Assembly: GCF_024323335.1 (NCBI RefSeq)
Contig: NC_066581.1
Coordinates: 439,246,281 to 439,310,280, forward strand
Direction of reading: 5' to 3'
Origin: Lathyrus oleraceus
Taxonomy: Eukaryota > Streptophyta > Magnoliopsida > Fabales > Fabaceae
Length of the DNA stretch: 64,000 bases
Below are positions 11,501-22,890 of this stretch, in pieces; position 1 is the first letter of the stretch; each line of letters starts with the position of its first letter. The translations under genes were made by a program, and so were the position numbers. The notes under the pieces were generated by a model that was given only the letters and a program-made list of their open reading frames with translations, was not told where the DNA came from and ran no database searches.

Positions 11501-11978
11501 ACGAGTGGTATTCTGGAGGAGATCAGAGAGGGTCAGAAATCCGATATGCTTTTGGTCGATAAGTTGACTTTAGTGAATCAAGGTCGAGGTGGTGAATTCA
11601 GAGTTGATGAGAATGGTGTTTTGAGATTTGGTGATCGGGTGTGTATTCCGGATGTTACTGAGCTTAAGAAGAGTATTCTGGAAGAAGGACATCGTAGTGG
11701 CTTGAGTATTCATCCTGGGGCTACGAAGATGTATCATGATCTGAAGAAGTTATTTTGGTGGCCGGGAATGAAGAGAGAAATTGCGGGTTTTGTCTATTCC
11801 TGTTTGACTTGTCAGAAGTCGAAGATTGAGCATCAGAAGCCGTCTGGGCTAATGCAACCGTTGGCTATTCCAGAGTGGAAGTGGGATAGTATCAGTATGG
11901 ATTTTGTTTCTGGTTTGCCGAGGACAAGTAAGAATTTTGAGGCTATTTGGGTGATTGTTGATAGATTGACGAAGTCGG
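8567..11978 (+). CDS. Element B gag-pol, first part (to integrase core; interrupted by C)
   Basis: Gag-pol polyprotein. The ATG at 8567 gives [10 protein letters not shown]; the frame is open upstream to 8468 but only from a GTG. In order: Gag (about residues 50-210), three CCHC zinc knuckles ([42 protein letters not shown]; residues 260-315), aspartic protease with DTGATHS (residue 357), RT with FIDDILVYS (about 680), RNase H with [11 protein letters not shown] (about 827), integrase zinc module (GHRSGLSIH... CLTC, from about 1041) and the first catalytic Asp in SMDFVSGLP. It ends inside the integrase core where C inserted. The frame resumes at 29219, giving about 1,456 residues in total. 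Three knuckles are more than the single one common in such Gags. Confidence 0.94.
11974..11978. repeat. Target-site duplication of element C (left), gtcgg
   Basis: gtcgg lies directly before the C 5' LTR and recurs at 29214-29218, within the B integrase coding sequence. Confidence 0.95.
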
Positions 11979-14900
11979 TGTAACACCTCAAAATTTGCCC
12001 TCCTCTCTTGGGACTAGCATTATCATATTTGCATTTCATTTTAGGTCATTAGGCATTTCATATTGCATAACATGTGGTTACATAGTGCAAGCCATCTTCC
12101 CAAGTCTTAATCAGGAGATGAGGAAGTTCAAAGGTGCAAGCTAGGGTTTAATGACTGATCATGGGCCATCTGAGGATTGGACTGTGAATTAGGGTTTCAT
12201 GATTTCCAAGGATATTGGTCTTCATCTTGTTTGAATTGATACATCATCATCATCATGGTTGGATGTCATCAGGAGATTGGAGAAGATTCCTTGAGATTAG
12301 GGTTTTGACCACTGGTCAACCCTAATCAGTTGTATTGGGCCAATCAGGGCTGGATCAGGAGATGGGGTTTATGAAGGAGATGAGGATCATTTTGTGACTA
12401 TATGGTGCTTATGGAGGCTAGGGTATCACCCTTGAGCCATTTCAGTTGAAGATTGGGGCTCAGTTTGATCTATGCATTGCCAGATTCATCTATCAGATGA
12501 AAAGTCAACTGTGGTCAACTGTACATGATCTGGTGGATTTGGAGGTGGAAATGAGTTAGACACACTTCATTCATGTTGGAACAAGTGTTATATGACATCT
12601 CAAAGCTTAAGAATGAAGAAAATCAAGTCAGGACAAAAACTGCCAAAAATAGCAAGTGACTGGTAGCTGAAGTTTCCAAAAATGGAAAGTTTTTGACCTC
12701 AAAAACAGAAGTCCAAGGAAGCTTCAAATGAAAAATTGTTCAACATGACAGATGTAGATCTTGTTCTCACCTTTCCAAAAAGTCCAAGAACTTGAAAATC
12801 CGATGTACGGTTTGCAAAATATGGCTCAGTGAATTTCAGAAAAGACCCGTAATTAGGAGGCCATAACTACCACATACTTTGTCCAAATTGCAAGTTCTTT
12901 ATATGCACAAACTCCATTTGACATGTACTTTGAGGGTGCATCATTGGATTTTCCCAAAAATGGCCAAGGCAAAAAGTCACTTTTCAACTGGACAGCTGAA
13001 TTGGACCAGGGGCAAAATTGTCCAAATGTCAAAATAATTGGAATTTTTGAATGGGACTTTTTCCAACACCTCAGGAATGGCATTTTAAGTGTGTTTGAAT
13101 ATTCATTTTGTGGTTAATGCACATGGATTGAGATTTGGCTTGAAAAGTGGAATGGTTAAAAATGGACAAATGCATCCACATGGTGTTTTTGAGATTTACA
13201 CAACCAATGGGCATGAGGAAAGTTTCTACAGCTCACATATGATAATTGGAAGGTGTATGTGCTGTCAAAACAGGTGGCATGGGCTGTTACATGGAAATTC
13301 CATTTTTGCCCTTTCTTACAAATAACCATTTACACTAACATTCCAATTTGGCTAATTAAGTGGATTAAGCATGGATTAAGGACTCATATATAATCATAAT
13401 CCCTTCATAATCATAACAGAAAATTACATTCCCCAAGATTGGATCTGAAAACTCTTCATTCTCTCAAGTTTTCATCAAGAACACCAAAGTTCCAATTCCA
13501 AAATTCTTCATCAAATCTCAACCATTTTTCGAAATTCCTTTTGCATTCAACCTCTATCATCATCTTCTCAAACTGTTTGTGGTATTTGGAGGGAGAAGAG
13601 TGACAAAACGCAGCTGTCCAAAGTGCATTCATCAATGGCAAAACGAGTTTCCATGCAATAGGAGCAATATCAAGTGAATCCAAGCGTTCTACTCACCTTC
13701 TACTAGTGTATACTTCACCTGTTTGGAGCTTATTTGCAGAAAGAACAACGAAATCACCGCTGCCATTACAGGTTTGAGAAATTTCGAATCTCATGCTTTG
13801 CCAAATTGCTATGTGCATTCTATAGTTCACTTCATGTAGAGCACGGTGATAGTTTTAGTTTTGCGAATGAGTAACCATAGACTGAGAAATCTGGAATTGA
13901 ATTTTTGTATCCAAACCCTAGCGCGTTCGATTCTTGAGATTTAGGTACTGTTAGGATAAATGGAATGCATATTCGTGATCTACAGGTTCGTACGGTTCTA
14001 ACGGATATCTATTTGTCCATTTTGGTGATGGTTTGAGAAACTCGTGTTCTTGAGCATTCATGAGAATTCTGGATTTTCCTGGACTGAAAGTGATGAGAAA
14101 AGCGCTGTAGATCTTCGTTTCCATTTGAATTTTCAAAACTTGTGTTTCCCGCTCCCGCTTAAAAGATTTACAATTATGCCACTGATATTCTAATTAATTA
14201 TTAGAAATTGTTTAGGACATTAAAAAATTCATAAAAAATAGTAAAAAAATCCTAAAATTATGGAAATTTTTTCTATGGTTTTGTTGACTTGTGTAGGATT
14301 TTTTTGACCTATTGGTCAAAGTTGTGCTTGGCAAATATTTTATTTGGCATAGGCTTTTCTCATGTATGTCCATTTTTGATGCATTTTGGTAATTGATCCA
14401 TGAAATACTCATATCATAAAATAAATGGCTGAAAATTTTTGTGGTGGTTCTTGACTCATTGAGGATTATTTATATGTAAATTTCATGAATTTTTGATACC
14501 TGGTTAGAGAGCAGCAAATTCTGGAACTTAGGTGTGACAATTTGTGTCACACCTCTTGATGTCAACTTGTTGAATTTAATTGGATAACCTATGCATGTTA
14601 GAATTGAATGAAATTTGGCATGGTGAATTGTTGATATGTTAGGATGCTTGATGAATTTTTGTAGAATTTTTCACTGCCTTTTCTAATTGATCATGATTTT
14701 TCATTTCTGGTTGTTGAAATTGCAAGCTCATGTGATACATGTTGGTAGATTGATTGGGAAATCCTCATATTGTATTGTATGGCCATGAAATTTGATATGC
14801 ATGAACTAGACACATTGTGTGACCTCCCTGTTTTGGTCTCATCCATTTCTTTTTTGTTTTCAATGAGATATGAATTTTTGAATTGGATGTATGCATTGAT

Positions 14901-16290
14901 GGTGTGAATTGAAGCATGTAATTGTGTCTGTTTTTGTGGATTTTCATTGACATGGTTTCATTTGCCCAATTGAGCTCAAATTTGACATGGTAGACCTTGA
15001 TTGACCCCTGTTTAGGTGTAATTAATTTGAGAATTTTTGGATGTGTTTTGGTATGGTTTTGAATGCAATACTTCTGTTTGTATGTTTGATGCTTCATTTG
15101 ACCTAATATGGATTGTTTTGTGTATGAATTGAACATGATGGATGATATAAACATAAGACCAATGATGTTTGCTTGTGTTTGATGATAATTTGATGTTGGA
15201 TGGTGGATACCTTGCTGTTTTAACTTTTTTCTTGCTTTTGGACCCTAGGCTTGGCCTAGTGGTCTAGTTGCTAATATTTGCTTGATTTTTCAGGATCAAA
15301 AAAGCAATGTACATGGAGAATGATACAAGTTGATGTTAATTGATGTTGTGGATGTTTGTACACTAACATAACATTGTTTTGTAGGTGTTGGAGCTTGGGC
15401 TTAAGCCTTGAGCTTGCTTTGTGTTGTATTGTTTAAACTGTTTGATTGTTTGCTGTACAATTTGTCTGATTGAATACTGACTGAGTTTGATTGTTTCCAG
15501 GTACTTTAGTTGCTCAGTTCCTTGTGAACTATTGCTTTGCTTTGCTTTGCATAAGCAATTTGCATTGAGGTAACCTACTAATCTTCATGTAGTCTGGAGA
15601 CCCGGCTGTTACCGGGCCGGGCAAATTGTCTGAAGTCCTCCTTAAGAGGCAATGCTTGTGTATGTTTATTTTTAAGCCAAGCAGGAAAAGTCCTTCAAGT
15701 AAGGCAATTGGTGGAAGGTAGGGACAAGCAACCTGTCCCCCACTCTTCAGTTGAGTCTTCTCCTTGCTCCCATTACATGGTTGTAGCATTGAGATCAAAA
15801 GCCCAAGATCTTGTGCAGTGCACATTGTGTCAGAGTCATCGAGTATAGAAGGGTTCCCCTATTCTGGACCCATGCTCATTTGTCAGCTCTCCCTGGTTAG
15901 GGATAAGAGCTGTGAGGTCTGATCCTCACTTCATCCTTTCATCTGCTTCACCTTAGCCTCGTAATGGCAAGGTTAAGAGCAAAACCAGCCTGTACAGACG
16001 ACTTGCTTAGGCAGTCAAACCTAATTGATTGAGCCCCTTGTTTGGCTATAGTGCGTGTTATGTGGATATCTGATTGACATGCTTGTTTGAGATACCTGTT
16101 CTCATTTGATGATATATGATTGTATGCTTGTGTGCTAGCTTCTTTCCTGGTTAGGTTAGTTTGCTTATGCAAGTAGGATAGAAAACCAAACTTAGGGTTA
16201 ACGATGCATGACAACATTAGGCTCGAGTCTCAGCTCCCTAGTCGTGTATCTTTCCCCGGTTTCTGGTTAGCAATTTAGTCCCTTTCAGGG

Positions 16291-16354
16291 GAACTACATC
16301 GCCCTGATCCTCGTGCCAGACGAGGTATGTAGGCAGGTGGTCGTGCGAGACCAC
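16291..16354 (+). repeat. LTR two-hairpin module, C copy 1
   Basis: GAACTAC, then stem CCTCGT/ACGAGG (16309-16325, loop gccag), then TATGTAGGCA, then stem GTGGTC/GACCAC (16337-16354). CTAC and GTAG can pair and enclose the first stem. The 3' LTR copy is at 28574-28637. Confidence 0.75.
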
Positions 16355-16410
16355 TCCGGGCAACCTTTTTCTTTTTTGTGTGCGTTTGTTTGTTATCTGG
16401 TTGTGTGCTT

Positions 16411-16522
16411 GGCTCGGATGCCGACGTAAGTCCAGGATTGGCTGTCGGGCTCCACGTTTGCCCTTTTGAGTATGTTTTGGTTCGGATGCCGACGTAATTC
16501 CATCAATTGGTTGTCGGGCTCC
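16411..16522 (+). repeat. LTR tandem repeat with CCGAC/GTCGG hairpins (two copies in C)
   Basis: Two units, 16411-16452 and 16481-16522, of the form CGGATGCCGACGTAA, then CCA-4 or 5 nt-TGG, then TGTCGGGCTCC. CCGAC pairs with GTCGG outside and CCA with TGG inside. A has three related units at 37494-37662, some with the changed pair CTGA/TCAG. Confidence 0.65.
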
Positions 16523-16571
16523 ATGTTTGCCACTCTTGTTTGTTTGTTTTTGTGTTGTTTGGCATGCGTAA

Positions 16572-16637
16572 GCCGAACTACAGTGGCTCTGATTCTTGTT
16601 CCAGACAAGATATGTAGGCATAAGGTGCGATACCTTA
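16572..16637 (+). repeat. LTR two-hairpin module, C copy 2
   Basis: GCCGAACTAC, CTCTGAT, stem TCTTGT/ACAAGA (16594-16610, loop tccag), TATGTAGGCA, then stem TAAGGT/ACCTTA (16621-16637, loop gcgat). GCC...CTAC can pair with GTAGGC. The 3' LTR copy is at 28855-28920. Confidence 0.75.
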
Positions 16638-16932
16638 TCGAGCCCGTTTCTCCTAACCCCACCTGCGTTCCCCGTGTGTGTGTGTGATGTTTAGCAACCT
16701 TTTCTTTTCTTAGAACGTGGATCCCGTCGAGTACGACGGACGTGAGGGGTGCTAATACCTTCCCCTCGCGTAACCGACTCCCTTACCCTTTCTCTCTGGT
16801 CGCGAGACCATGTCTTTCCAGGTTTCTCTGAGCGTTTCCTTTCCCTATCTTGGGATAAATAACGTTTAGTGGCGGCTCTGTGTGTGTTTTATTTTGAGGC
16901 TCGCCGGTTGTTTTTTCGCAGGATGCGACAGC

Positions 16933-16950
16933 TGGCGACTCTGCTGGGGA
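16933..16950 (+). other. Primer-binding site of element C (tRNA-Arg type)
   Basis: TGGCGACTCTGCTGGGGA starts two bases (gc) after the LTR. The same 18 bases occur in A and, on the minus strand, in Z. Ogre elements are known to use a tRNA-Arg primer; the assignment follows that knowledge. Confidence 0.88.
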
Positions 16951-18143
16951 CTTTCGGATGTAGACCTGTGCTGGTCCATCGTCCCTAGGCGAGTCCTTCC
17001 TAGCGTTTTAGGATTAGTTTGGGTTGCTTGTTGTGTGTTATTTATTGCATTTATTATTCTAACCCATGTATATATGTGCATTAAATACTTGCATGCATCA
17101 TACTACCATATTGTTGCCGTCCTCTGTACAGGTGGTTCCTCTGTTTTGGGGTGGGAGTTACTCGAGGTAAAAGGCCCAATACCCAGGCTATGAGTGAAAT
17201 CTAGGAAACCTAGGAATAGAGTGATTCATGGGAAGCGGGTGGTATGGCGCCACTTAGCGGAACATTGATATCACGAGCAGTTCAGACCCTGGTGGGATAT
17301 TATCGTTACATACTTCGGGTGTGTATATGATGGTATTCTGCGAAAGGTTATTTATGCTGCGTTTCTTTCGACTTTACCCTGGCCTAGATGACACCCGTGA
17401 GTGGGGAGGGAATGATCATTCTAACAGGTTTAGATGGTGACTGTTGGTGATTGATGGACGCAGATGGTGACTTTTTGATCTGTGATTCAGAGACATGTTT
17501 ATAAGTCGGATTTATGGCCATTTATTGCCGAGACGCCGGAGTGCTGTCCGTGATTTATCAGTGGGGATCCGTTTATTTCAGGATTCCCCGGGCCGAGATA
17601 TTTATCAGTGGGGATCCGTTTATTTCAGGATTCCCCGGGCCGATTCAGATGATTATGGGTGTCTGCTCAGAGACTGATGGTGATGATGATGGTGTATCTG
17701 TCTTCCGTTTATTTCGGAACCCGTGGGTCAGATTGATGATTGTACACTCCTTAGATGGTTATGATCGGTTCAGAGATCCGGGTTGTGATTCAGAGCAACA
17801 GAGGATCAGATGACTTGGAGGATGGCCCAGTGCATTGCATACATCTGCATCATTCTCATTTTGCATTCATCTGCACCAAACCTATGTTTAGCCATATGGG
17901 GAATATTATTGATTGAGAATCTGGTTGAGAGACATCCGGATGTCAGAATATTATTGATGAATTTTTATCTGTCTCGATGAAACCAGAATCAAAGGACAGA
18001 ATCTTCCTCATATGGATAGACGTTGCATCCATGCATATTAACCTGTTTGCTGTTTTGCAGGAATCATTGCTCGTGCTCGCAGAACTGTACCTTTGCACTC
18101 GACCCGTCCTCACAGATACTTCACCCGGCACAAATCCAAACTG
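16951..18143 (+). other. Element C leader with a block conserved in A
   Basis: Non-coding. About 17155-17420 is nearly the same as 38415-38680 of A, including the segments ATGGCGCCACTTAGCGGAAC and TTACATACTTCGGGTGTGTA, although most other parts of the two elements have diverged. This is the best candidate for the RNA packaging signal. A direct tandem repeat of about 45 bases with ATCAGTGGGGATCCGTTT lies at 17553-17643. A splice-acceptor-like TGTTTTGCAG ends at 18060, just before the gag-related frame. No ORF1 remains. Confidence 0.7.
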
Positions 18144-18932
18144 ATGGATCCGTCCAACGTTGACATTCTCGAGCTGAAAGAGAAGATGGGAGAACTGATC
18201 AGTGTCATGCAAGAGTTCGCCTTGGGGCAGAAAGTAATTGCCGAAAAGGTAGGGAGGATTGAAGACTGGCTGAAGATGGGGAACATGCAAGGAAACGCTT
18301 CGTCGTCTGGACCGAAGAAATCTTTTGGTAATGACCAGCACAAGGATGAGGGTGAATCGAGTGCTGTGTACGCCCAGAGAGGACACAGTAGGGGTCGTTA
18401 CTTCCAGCACACCGCTGCGGTAACTATTTCTGCTGACAATCAGCCTGCACAACAGCAACAGCAGCGTCAGCCGTTTCAGCAGAGGTCTCAGAGGGTAGGA
18501 TATCCAGTCAGGAGGAGGACGAGTGATCGGAATTTTGACAGGCCGCCTGTGACATATTCTTTCCTATTGAAAAAGCTGAAAGATATGGGGCTGGTACAGT
18601 TGAGGACTTTGGCACCTATGGGACCTGATCAAAGGCCAGCCAATTTTGATGAAAATGTCAAATGTGAATTCCATTCGGGTGCTCCCGGGCACAGTGTAGA
18701 GGACTGCAAAGCTTTTAAGCACGTAGTCCAAGACCTGGTGGATTCCAAGGCCCTCAATTTTACATTGTCATCAAATGCTGATGCCAATCCCATGCCGGCA
18801 CATGGACAGGCGATGGTGGGTGCAATTGCTGAAAATTCAGATCGCGCCTGTGCGGTAGGTGGAGAGACTGACAGTGACTGCAAGTTCAGTGGTTGGATAA
18901 AGCCGTGCGTACCAGGAAGCTGGAAGGCTTAA
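18144..18932 (+). CDS. Element C mini-Gag (deleted Gag, 262 aa)
   Basis: An open frame from the ATG at 18144 (MDPSNVDILELKEKMGEL), related to the ends of A Gag-Pro. It keeps an N-terminal helical segment (residues 1-40), a Gln-rich linker (about 105-120), a zinc-knuckle-like CEFHSGAPGHSVEDC (C-x2-H-x5-H-x4-C, about 173-187) and the acidic tail DSDCKFSGWIKPCVPG. The capsid core that follows the N-terminal segment in A (about 250-300 residues) and all of protease plus flanking sequence are missing, yet both junctions keep the frame. The product could at most bind RNA or join Gag particles. Just upstream the frame is open through HRYFTRHKSK, which also has a counterpart in A. Whether it is selected or merely young is not known. 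Confidence 0.7.
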   Translation: MDPSNVDILELKEKMGELISVMQEFALGQKVIAEKVGRIEDWLKMGNMQGNASSSGPKKSFGNDQHKDEGESSAVYAQRGHSRGRYFQHTAAVTISADNQPAQQQQQRQPFQQRSQRVGYPVRRRTSDRNFDRPPVTYSFLLKKLKDMGLVQLRTLAPMGPDQRPANFDENVKCEFHSGAPGHSVEDCKAFKHVVQDLVDSKALNFTLSSNADANPMPAHGQAMVGAIAENSDRACAVGGETDSDCKFSGWIKPCVPGSWKA

Positions 18933-18962
18933 ACAGATCAGCACTGTCACTCGTCCTGAAGA

Positions 18963-19200
18963 GTAATGATTTCCTGTTTTTAGTTTTATCTGCATGAAAG
19001 CCATACGTGTTGCCCGACACGTAATGGTTCATTGTAAGGGCCACCTCATGTTTACATTTGCAACATTTCTGCATCATTAATAAATGGATGTTTTTCAGTC
19101 AAAAAAGCGGTGTTCCCTGTTTTTCATTTATTTTTGTAGTTTAAAAAACAAATAAAAATGGCAATGTTTTCATTTTTCTTTTTTGATTTGTCTTGTCCCA
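18963..19200 (+). other. Relic of the Ogre pro-RT intron in C
   Basis: A GTAATG donor-like site at 18963, then a hairpin TACGTGT-tgcccg-ACACGTA (near 19001-19022) and an AATAAA (near 19079), in the same order as the A intron. With pol destroyed, splicing here would join no useful frame. Confidence 0.55.
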
Positions 19201-19828
19201 ACTTCAAAAATAATTCTCCGGATCTCGTTGATAACAATTTGGTTACCCCTCATATGACTTCGACAATCCGAGCAATCAGGCTGAAGAAAAAGGCGAAGAA
19301 GATTGTGATCTGCTGGAATTAACCAGGTTGTCAAAACAAGAGGAGAAGGTGATTCAGCCGCATGAGGAGCGGGTTGAGATTGTTATTCCAAGCACCGCCG
19401 AGGTCAGGAAGGAAATAGGAAAATAAGGCCGCTTCAGAGGCGAATCGAGAGCAGAATGGTAGCCTTGTTGAAAGAGCATGTGGATGCCTTCACCTGGTCG
19501 TGTCAGGATATGCCAGGGCGAATACCAATGTCGTTGTGTACAAGTTACCATGGAAAGGAGATTGTCCTCCAGAGAAGCAAACGCCAGTGCCTGTATCAGA
19601 GAGCCATGGTGACTTTGTTTCATGATATGATTCATCATGAAGTTGAATGTTATGCTATGACATGATAGCAAAGTCCCAAACAGAAGAGGGGCATCTGGCA
19701 GATCTGGCCAAGTCGTTTGACCAGTGGAGATAATTCAAACTGAGTTTGAATTCAAGTGAGTGCACTATCAGAGTGCGATCCGGTAAGCTGTTGGGGTTCA
19801 TCGTAAGGGAGGAATCGAGGTTCATCCT

Positions 19829-19866
<38 letters not shown>

Positions 19867-21072
19867 AAGAAAAATGCCTGAACCGGAAAAAAGGAGGTTC
19901 GTGGTTTCTTAGAAAGATTGAACTACCTGTCATGGTTCACATCTCATCTAACAGCCATGTGGGAACCCATGTTCAAGATGTTGAAAAAAAAAGATCAAAC
20001 GGTCAGGTGAAATAATGATTGCCAAGGGGCATTGGAAAAAATAAAAGAATAAGGTGCAGGAACCTCTGATTCTGATACCTCCTGTGGAAGGAGCAATTGT
20101 TAATCTGTACTTGACGGCCTTCGAGGGGTCTACGAGGTGTATTGGGTCAGCATGACGCGTCTTGTCGAAAAGAGCATGCAATTTACCTTAGCAAAAAGTG
20201 TACCGACTGTGAAACAATACATTCACTGTTCGAGAAAACTTGATGTACTTTGGCATAGGCTGCTCGCCGACTGAGACAGTATATGCTGATTCATGCCACT
20301 TTGTGGATTTCCGAGATGGATCTGATCAAGTATGGGTTTGAGAATCCAGCATTTACCGGACGGGTTGTGAGAAGGGAAAAATGTTGATCAATTCGTAATA
20401 CTCTCAGAAAGCAATCAAGGGGTGTATCGTCTGATTACATTGCTCCGCAACCCATTGAGGGTTATCAACTGATGAAGTTTGAAGTTCCCTGATGAGGACA
20501 TCTCGAGGTGCTCTAATCGAAAGATTGAGAGTAACCGATCCCGGAGGAGGGGCCTGACCCTGAATCCGAACGGATTCTGATGTTTGATGGGGAGGATAAG
20601 GTGAATAAGTTAGTGCTTCCCGGGGCATGATGGAATGCATCATCGATGGTGGCAGAGTACGAAGCTGGTATCCTGGGAACTGTACTTCGGTACGTACGTC
20701 TACTGGGGCAAACGCCTTTCTCACTCAGGAAGCCTAATTGAGGAAAAGAGGCTAACAGCCATCCGTCATGGGCAGCTATATCAGCAGTGAATGAAGCGTG
20801 CTTGTGACAAGAAGGTGCGACCTCGGGTATATCACGTGGGTGATATGGTGCTGAAAAGGATCCTTCCTCCTCAGAACGATCGAAGGGGCAAATGGACACC
20901 GAATTATGCAGGTCCGTTCGTGGTCAAGAAGGTTTTCTCTGGTGGAGCCTTGTTGTTAACGACCATGGATGGTGAGGATTTTCCATCCCCTGTGAATGCA
21001 GGCGCAGTTAAAAAATACTTCGTGAAAAAAAGACCCGCTGGACGAAAAGAACAAAATAGTCCAGGCAAAAAT
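19201..21072 (+). pseudogene. Element C pol remnant, heavily deleted and frameshifted
   Basis: Recognisable pieces, in order: the acidic N-terminus of pol (about 19235-19425), an RT piece around the active site (HDMIHHEVE... DMIAKSQTEE, 19600-19735), RSGKLLGFIV (19772-19810), RNase H pieces (20045-20380), traces of the second RNase H (20540-20670), a short integrase piece near 20690, and the integrase C-terminus (20791-21027, MKRACDKKVRPR to AVKKYFVKK). Multiple stops and frameshifts separate them. It occupies about 1.9 kb against about 3.5 kb in A, and most of the integrase catalytic core is absent. It cannot give working enzymes. Confidence 0.88.
19831..19864 (+). repeat. A34 homopolymer
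   Basis: Thirty-four consecutive A inside the C pol remnant, where A has about ten bases of a GLU/VAL-rich coding stretch. It is either slippage after loss of coding constraint or a sequencing-length artefact. Confidence 0.9.
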
Positions 21073-21225
21073 GGGCATCCCGGCGAACCAAAAAAGAAAA
21101 GGGTTCGGGCAAAAATTAGGGATAAAATGAAAAATGTACACCCGGCAAGTCGAAAACCTGAAAAGGCGACTTGGGCAAAAAAGGGTATCCCGGTGGACTG
21201 AAAACCCGAAAGGGCGGTCCAGGCA
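21038..21225 (+). repeat. Post-integrase hairpin series in C
   Basis: Stem-loops: CTGGAC/GTCCAG (21038-21043 with 21059-21064); CGAACC-like arms near 21082-21110; CAAGTCG/CGACTTG (21146-21152 with 21167-21173) enclosing CCT-GAAA-AGG (21157-21166); TGGAC/GTCCA (21194-21198 with 21217-21221) enclosing CCC-GAAA-GGG. They are separated by GGCAAAAATGGG-like spacers. Counterparts exist in A and Z with different but still complementary stems. Confidence 0.75.
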
Positions 21226-21506
21226 AAAGAGGGATTGAAACGAACAATTGCGTCTAGCATGATCGTTTGCGCTTTGGTTAAAGCATCATGGATAATACCC
21301 GGTAAGGATCAGTCAGAATCGTCTTGTTCAGAAGGCAGAAAAGCACGGAGAGTCTGAGGACATATGGGGTGTAACCGAGTTGGAACTCGATGAGATCACG
21401 AGTTTCACATTGCCATTAGGATAGATTTTTTCCTTTTGTGCGTAGTTACCTCTTTTCAGGAATTGCTTCCTTTTGTATTGCTCATTTGAGCCACACTTTT
21501 CCGATC

Positions 21507-21512
21507 AATAAA
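21507..21512 (+). promoter_or_regulatory. AATAAA signal downstream of C pol remnant
   Basis: AATAAA lies in a segment shared with A (48654-48659), following the shared CCTTTTGTGCG stretch. It may be a real poly(A) signal ending short transcripts; unproven. Confidence 0.35.
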
Positions 21513-21539
21513 ATGCATATTCAGTCAAATAATTTTGTT

Positions 21540-22199
21540 TTTGTTTTTCATTACCGCTTTGATTGCAAGAACATCCGATTATTTTGATAAAGAACTTTGC
21601 ATTTTAAAACATACAGGTTCCCTTCCGATGCATGTTTATAAGATTGAGAGCTTGAAATCTTATTTGGAAGGTTGAGTGACCCAAGTGTTGAAATCTTGAC
21701 ACGCCCGGGGCACGGTTTTATCTGACGATCGGTTTTGCAGGAACTGTTGGATATTTTCACTCACTTGCAGGTTGTGATGTGGAAGCTGTTGAAAAACAGA
21801 TCCCCAGAGAGTTTGCTCAGGGACGAATAAATGAAAAACGACGAAGTAACGTTGCGGCGTACGGCGATCCTTGATGGTAATCAAGAAGACTCTTCAAAGT
21901 CGAAAGATTTGAAAGTATGTAATTCCCCGCAGAGTCCGATCAGGGACGAGTGCATGAAGAAAGAACGGAGAGACGACGAGATGTCCGACGATCCTTGAAA
22001 TTAACCAAGAAGACTCTTCAAAGTCGGAAAATTGAAATTTCTGTATAACTCACAGGAGTATGCTCTCTCGTCGAGCGCGGGGCGATTTGGAATATAAGAT
22101 GATGGAGCAGAAAAGGTCCAGACGAGTCTGGAAATTCCCCAAAAGTGGAAAGCTGATATGGGTATTGGAGGTAGATACCGTGGTTCGATGAGTCGACGG
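21540..22199 (+). other. Element C 3' region without clear function
   Basis: AT-rich then purine-rich non-coding sequence. The only structure I see is a partial repetition of a block of about 130 bases (GAAGACTCTTCAAAGTCG at about 21885 and 22010). Confidence 0.5.
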
Positions 22200-22890
22200 G
22201 TGTTCTATGCCAATTATGCTCATTTCCCAGCTAAGTCCCCAAGCAGAGTTTAGGGAGCCAACTCCCCAGCAGATTCCAGATCTGTACTTCCCCAGCCGAG
22301 TCAGTATGGTTATACCCGGCAGGTTTATAACGGTGTTTCCTCAGCAGCCAGGTCTGAAGGTTGTTACTCCCCGAGTGGAGCGGGTTTCAAAGAAATATAT
22401 CTCCAACAGTGTCCATCCTACCAGTGGATTGGACAAGTTCCTGTAGCGGACGAATTTCTGCATCCCCAGCTGAGTTGATGCTACCTATGGATTGCATGGG
22501 TAATCCCCAGCGGAGTAGTATGCGGTTCCCTAGCAGGGTCAAGATGGTTATCTCCAGCAGGTGATGGTTTAGTGCTTCCCCAGTTGAGCCTGGAGGTTGC
22601 TATTCCCCTAGCAGAGTCTCTGTGAGTGTTTCCCCAGCGAAGTCTACGGGTATCTGTGAGGGTTTTCCCGAAGCGGAGTCAGGATTGGTATCCCCAACAA
22701 GTCAAAGGTTGGTGTATCCCCACAGAGTGTTGGTGGTGCTTATCCCCAGCAGTTTCTCGAGTGGATTGGGTGCACAAGAGGTTCTTCCCCAGCAAGGGTT
22801 GCCTTATCCCCAGCAGCAGTGCTATTCCCCGGCAGGGTGGAAATCGGAGCAGTGACGAGTTCCTCGGCAGAGAGTCTCGTATTCCCTAGA
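22200..22890 (+). repeat. PBS-complementary array in the C 3' region
   Basis: Around twenty degenerate copies of TCCCCAGCAGAGT spaced about 25-45 bases apart. Good copies are 22263-22275, 22289-22302 (TCCCCAGCCGAGTC), 22504-22516 (TCCCCAGCGGAGT) and near 22604-22618 (TCCCCTAGCAGAGTC). The consensus is the tRNA 3' end expected to prime C, hence complementary to the C PBS at 16933-16950. Confidence 0.75.

Larger units (their letters stand above)
11979..16930 (+). mobile_element. Element C 5' LTR
   Basis: Starts TGTAACACCTC, ends GGATGCGACA. No credible gene: ORFs of 60-130 codons on both strands are short and unrelated to known domains. A possible TATA box, TATATAAT, is at 13387-13394, followed by a C/T-rich stretch, which would leave about 3.5 kb of R and U5. 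Acceptor-like sites (TTTTTCAGG near 15290, TTTTGTAGG near 15382, TTTCCAGG near 15498) have counterparts in the A LTR. The last 700 bases hold the repeated hairpin modules described separately. The LTR is related to that of A, most clearly in its last 1.4 kb. Confidence 0.94.

Noticed and set aside
16238..16662. Overlapping ORFs of 70-127 codons near the end of the C LTR, repeated at 28521-28945
   Set aside because: They run across the tandem hairpin modules on opposite strands. No known domain and no conservation of frame with A.
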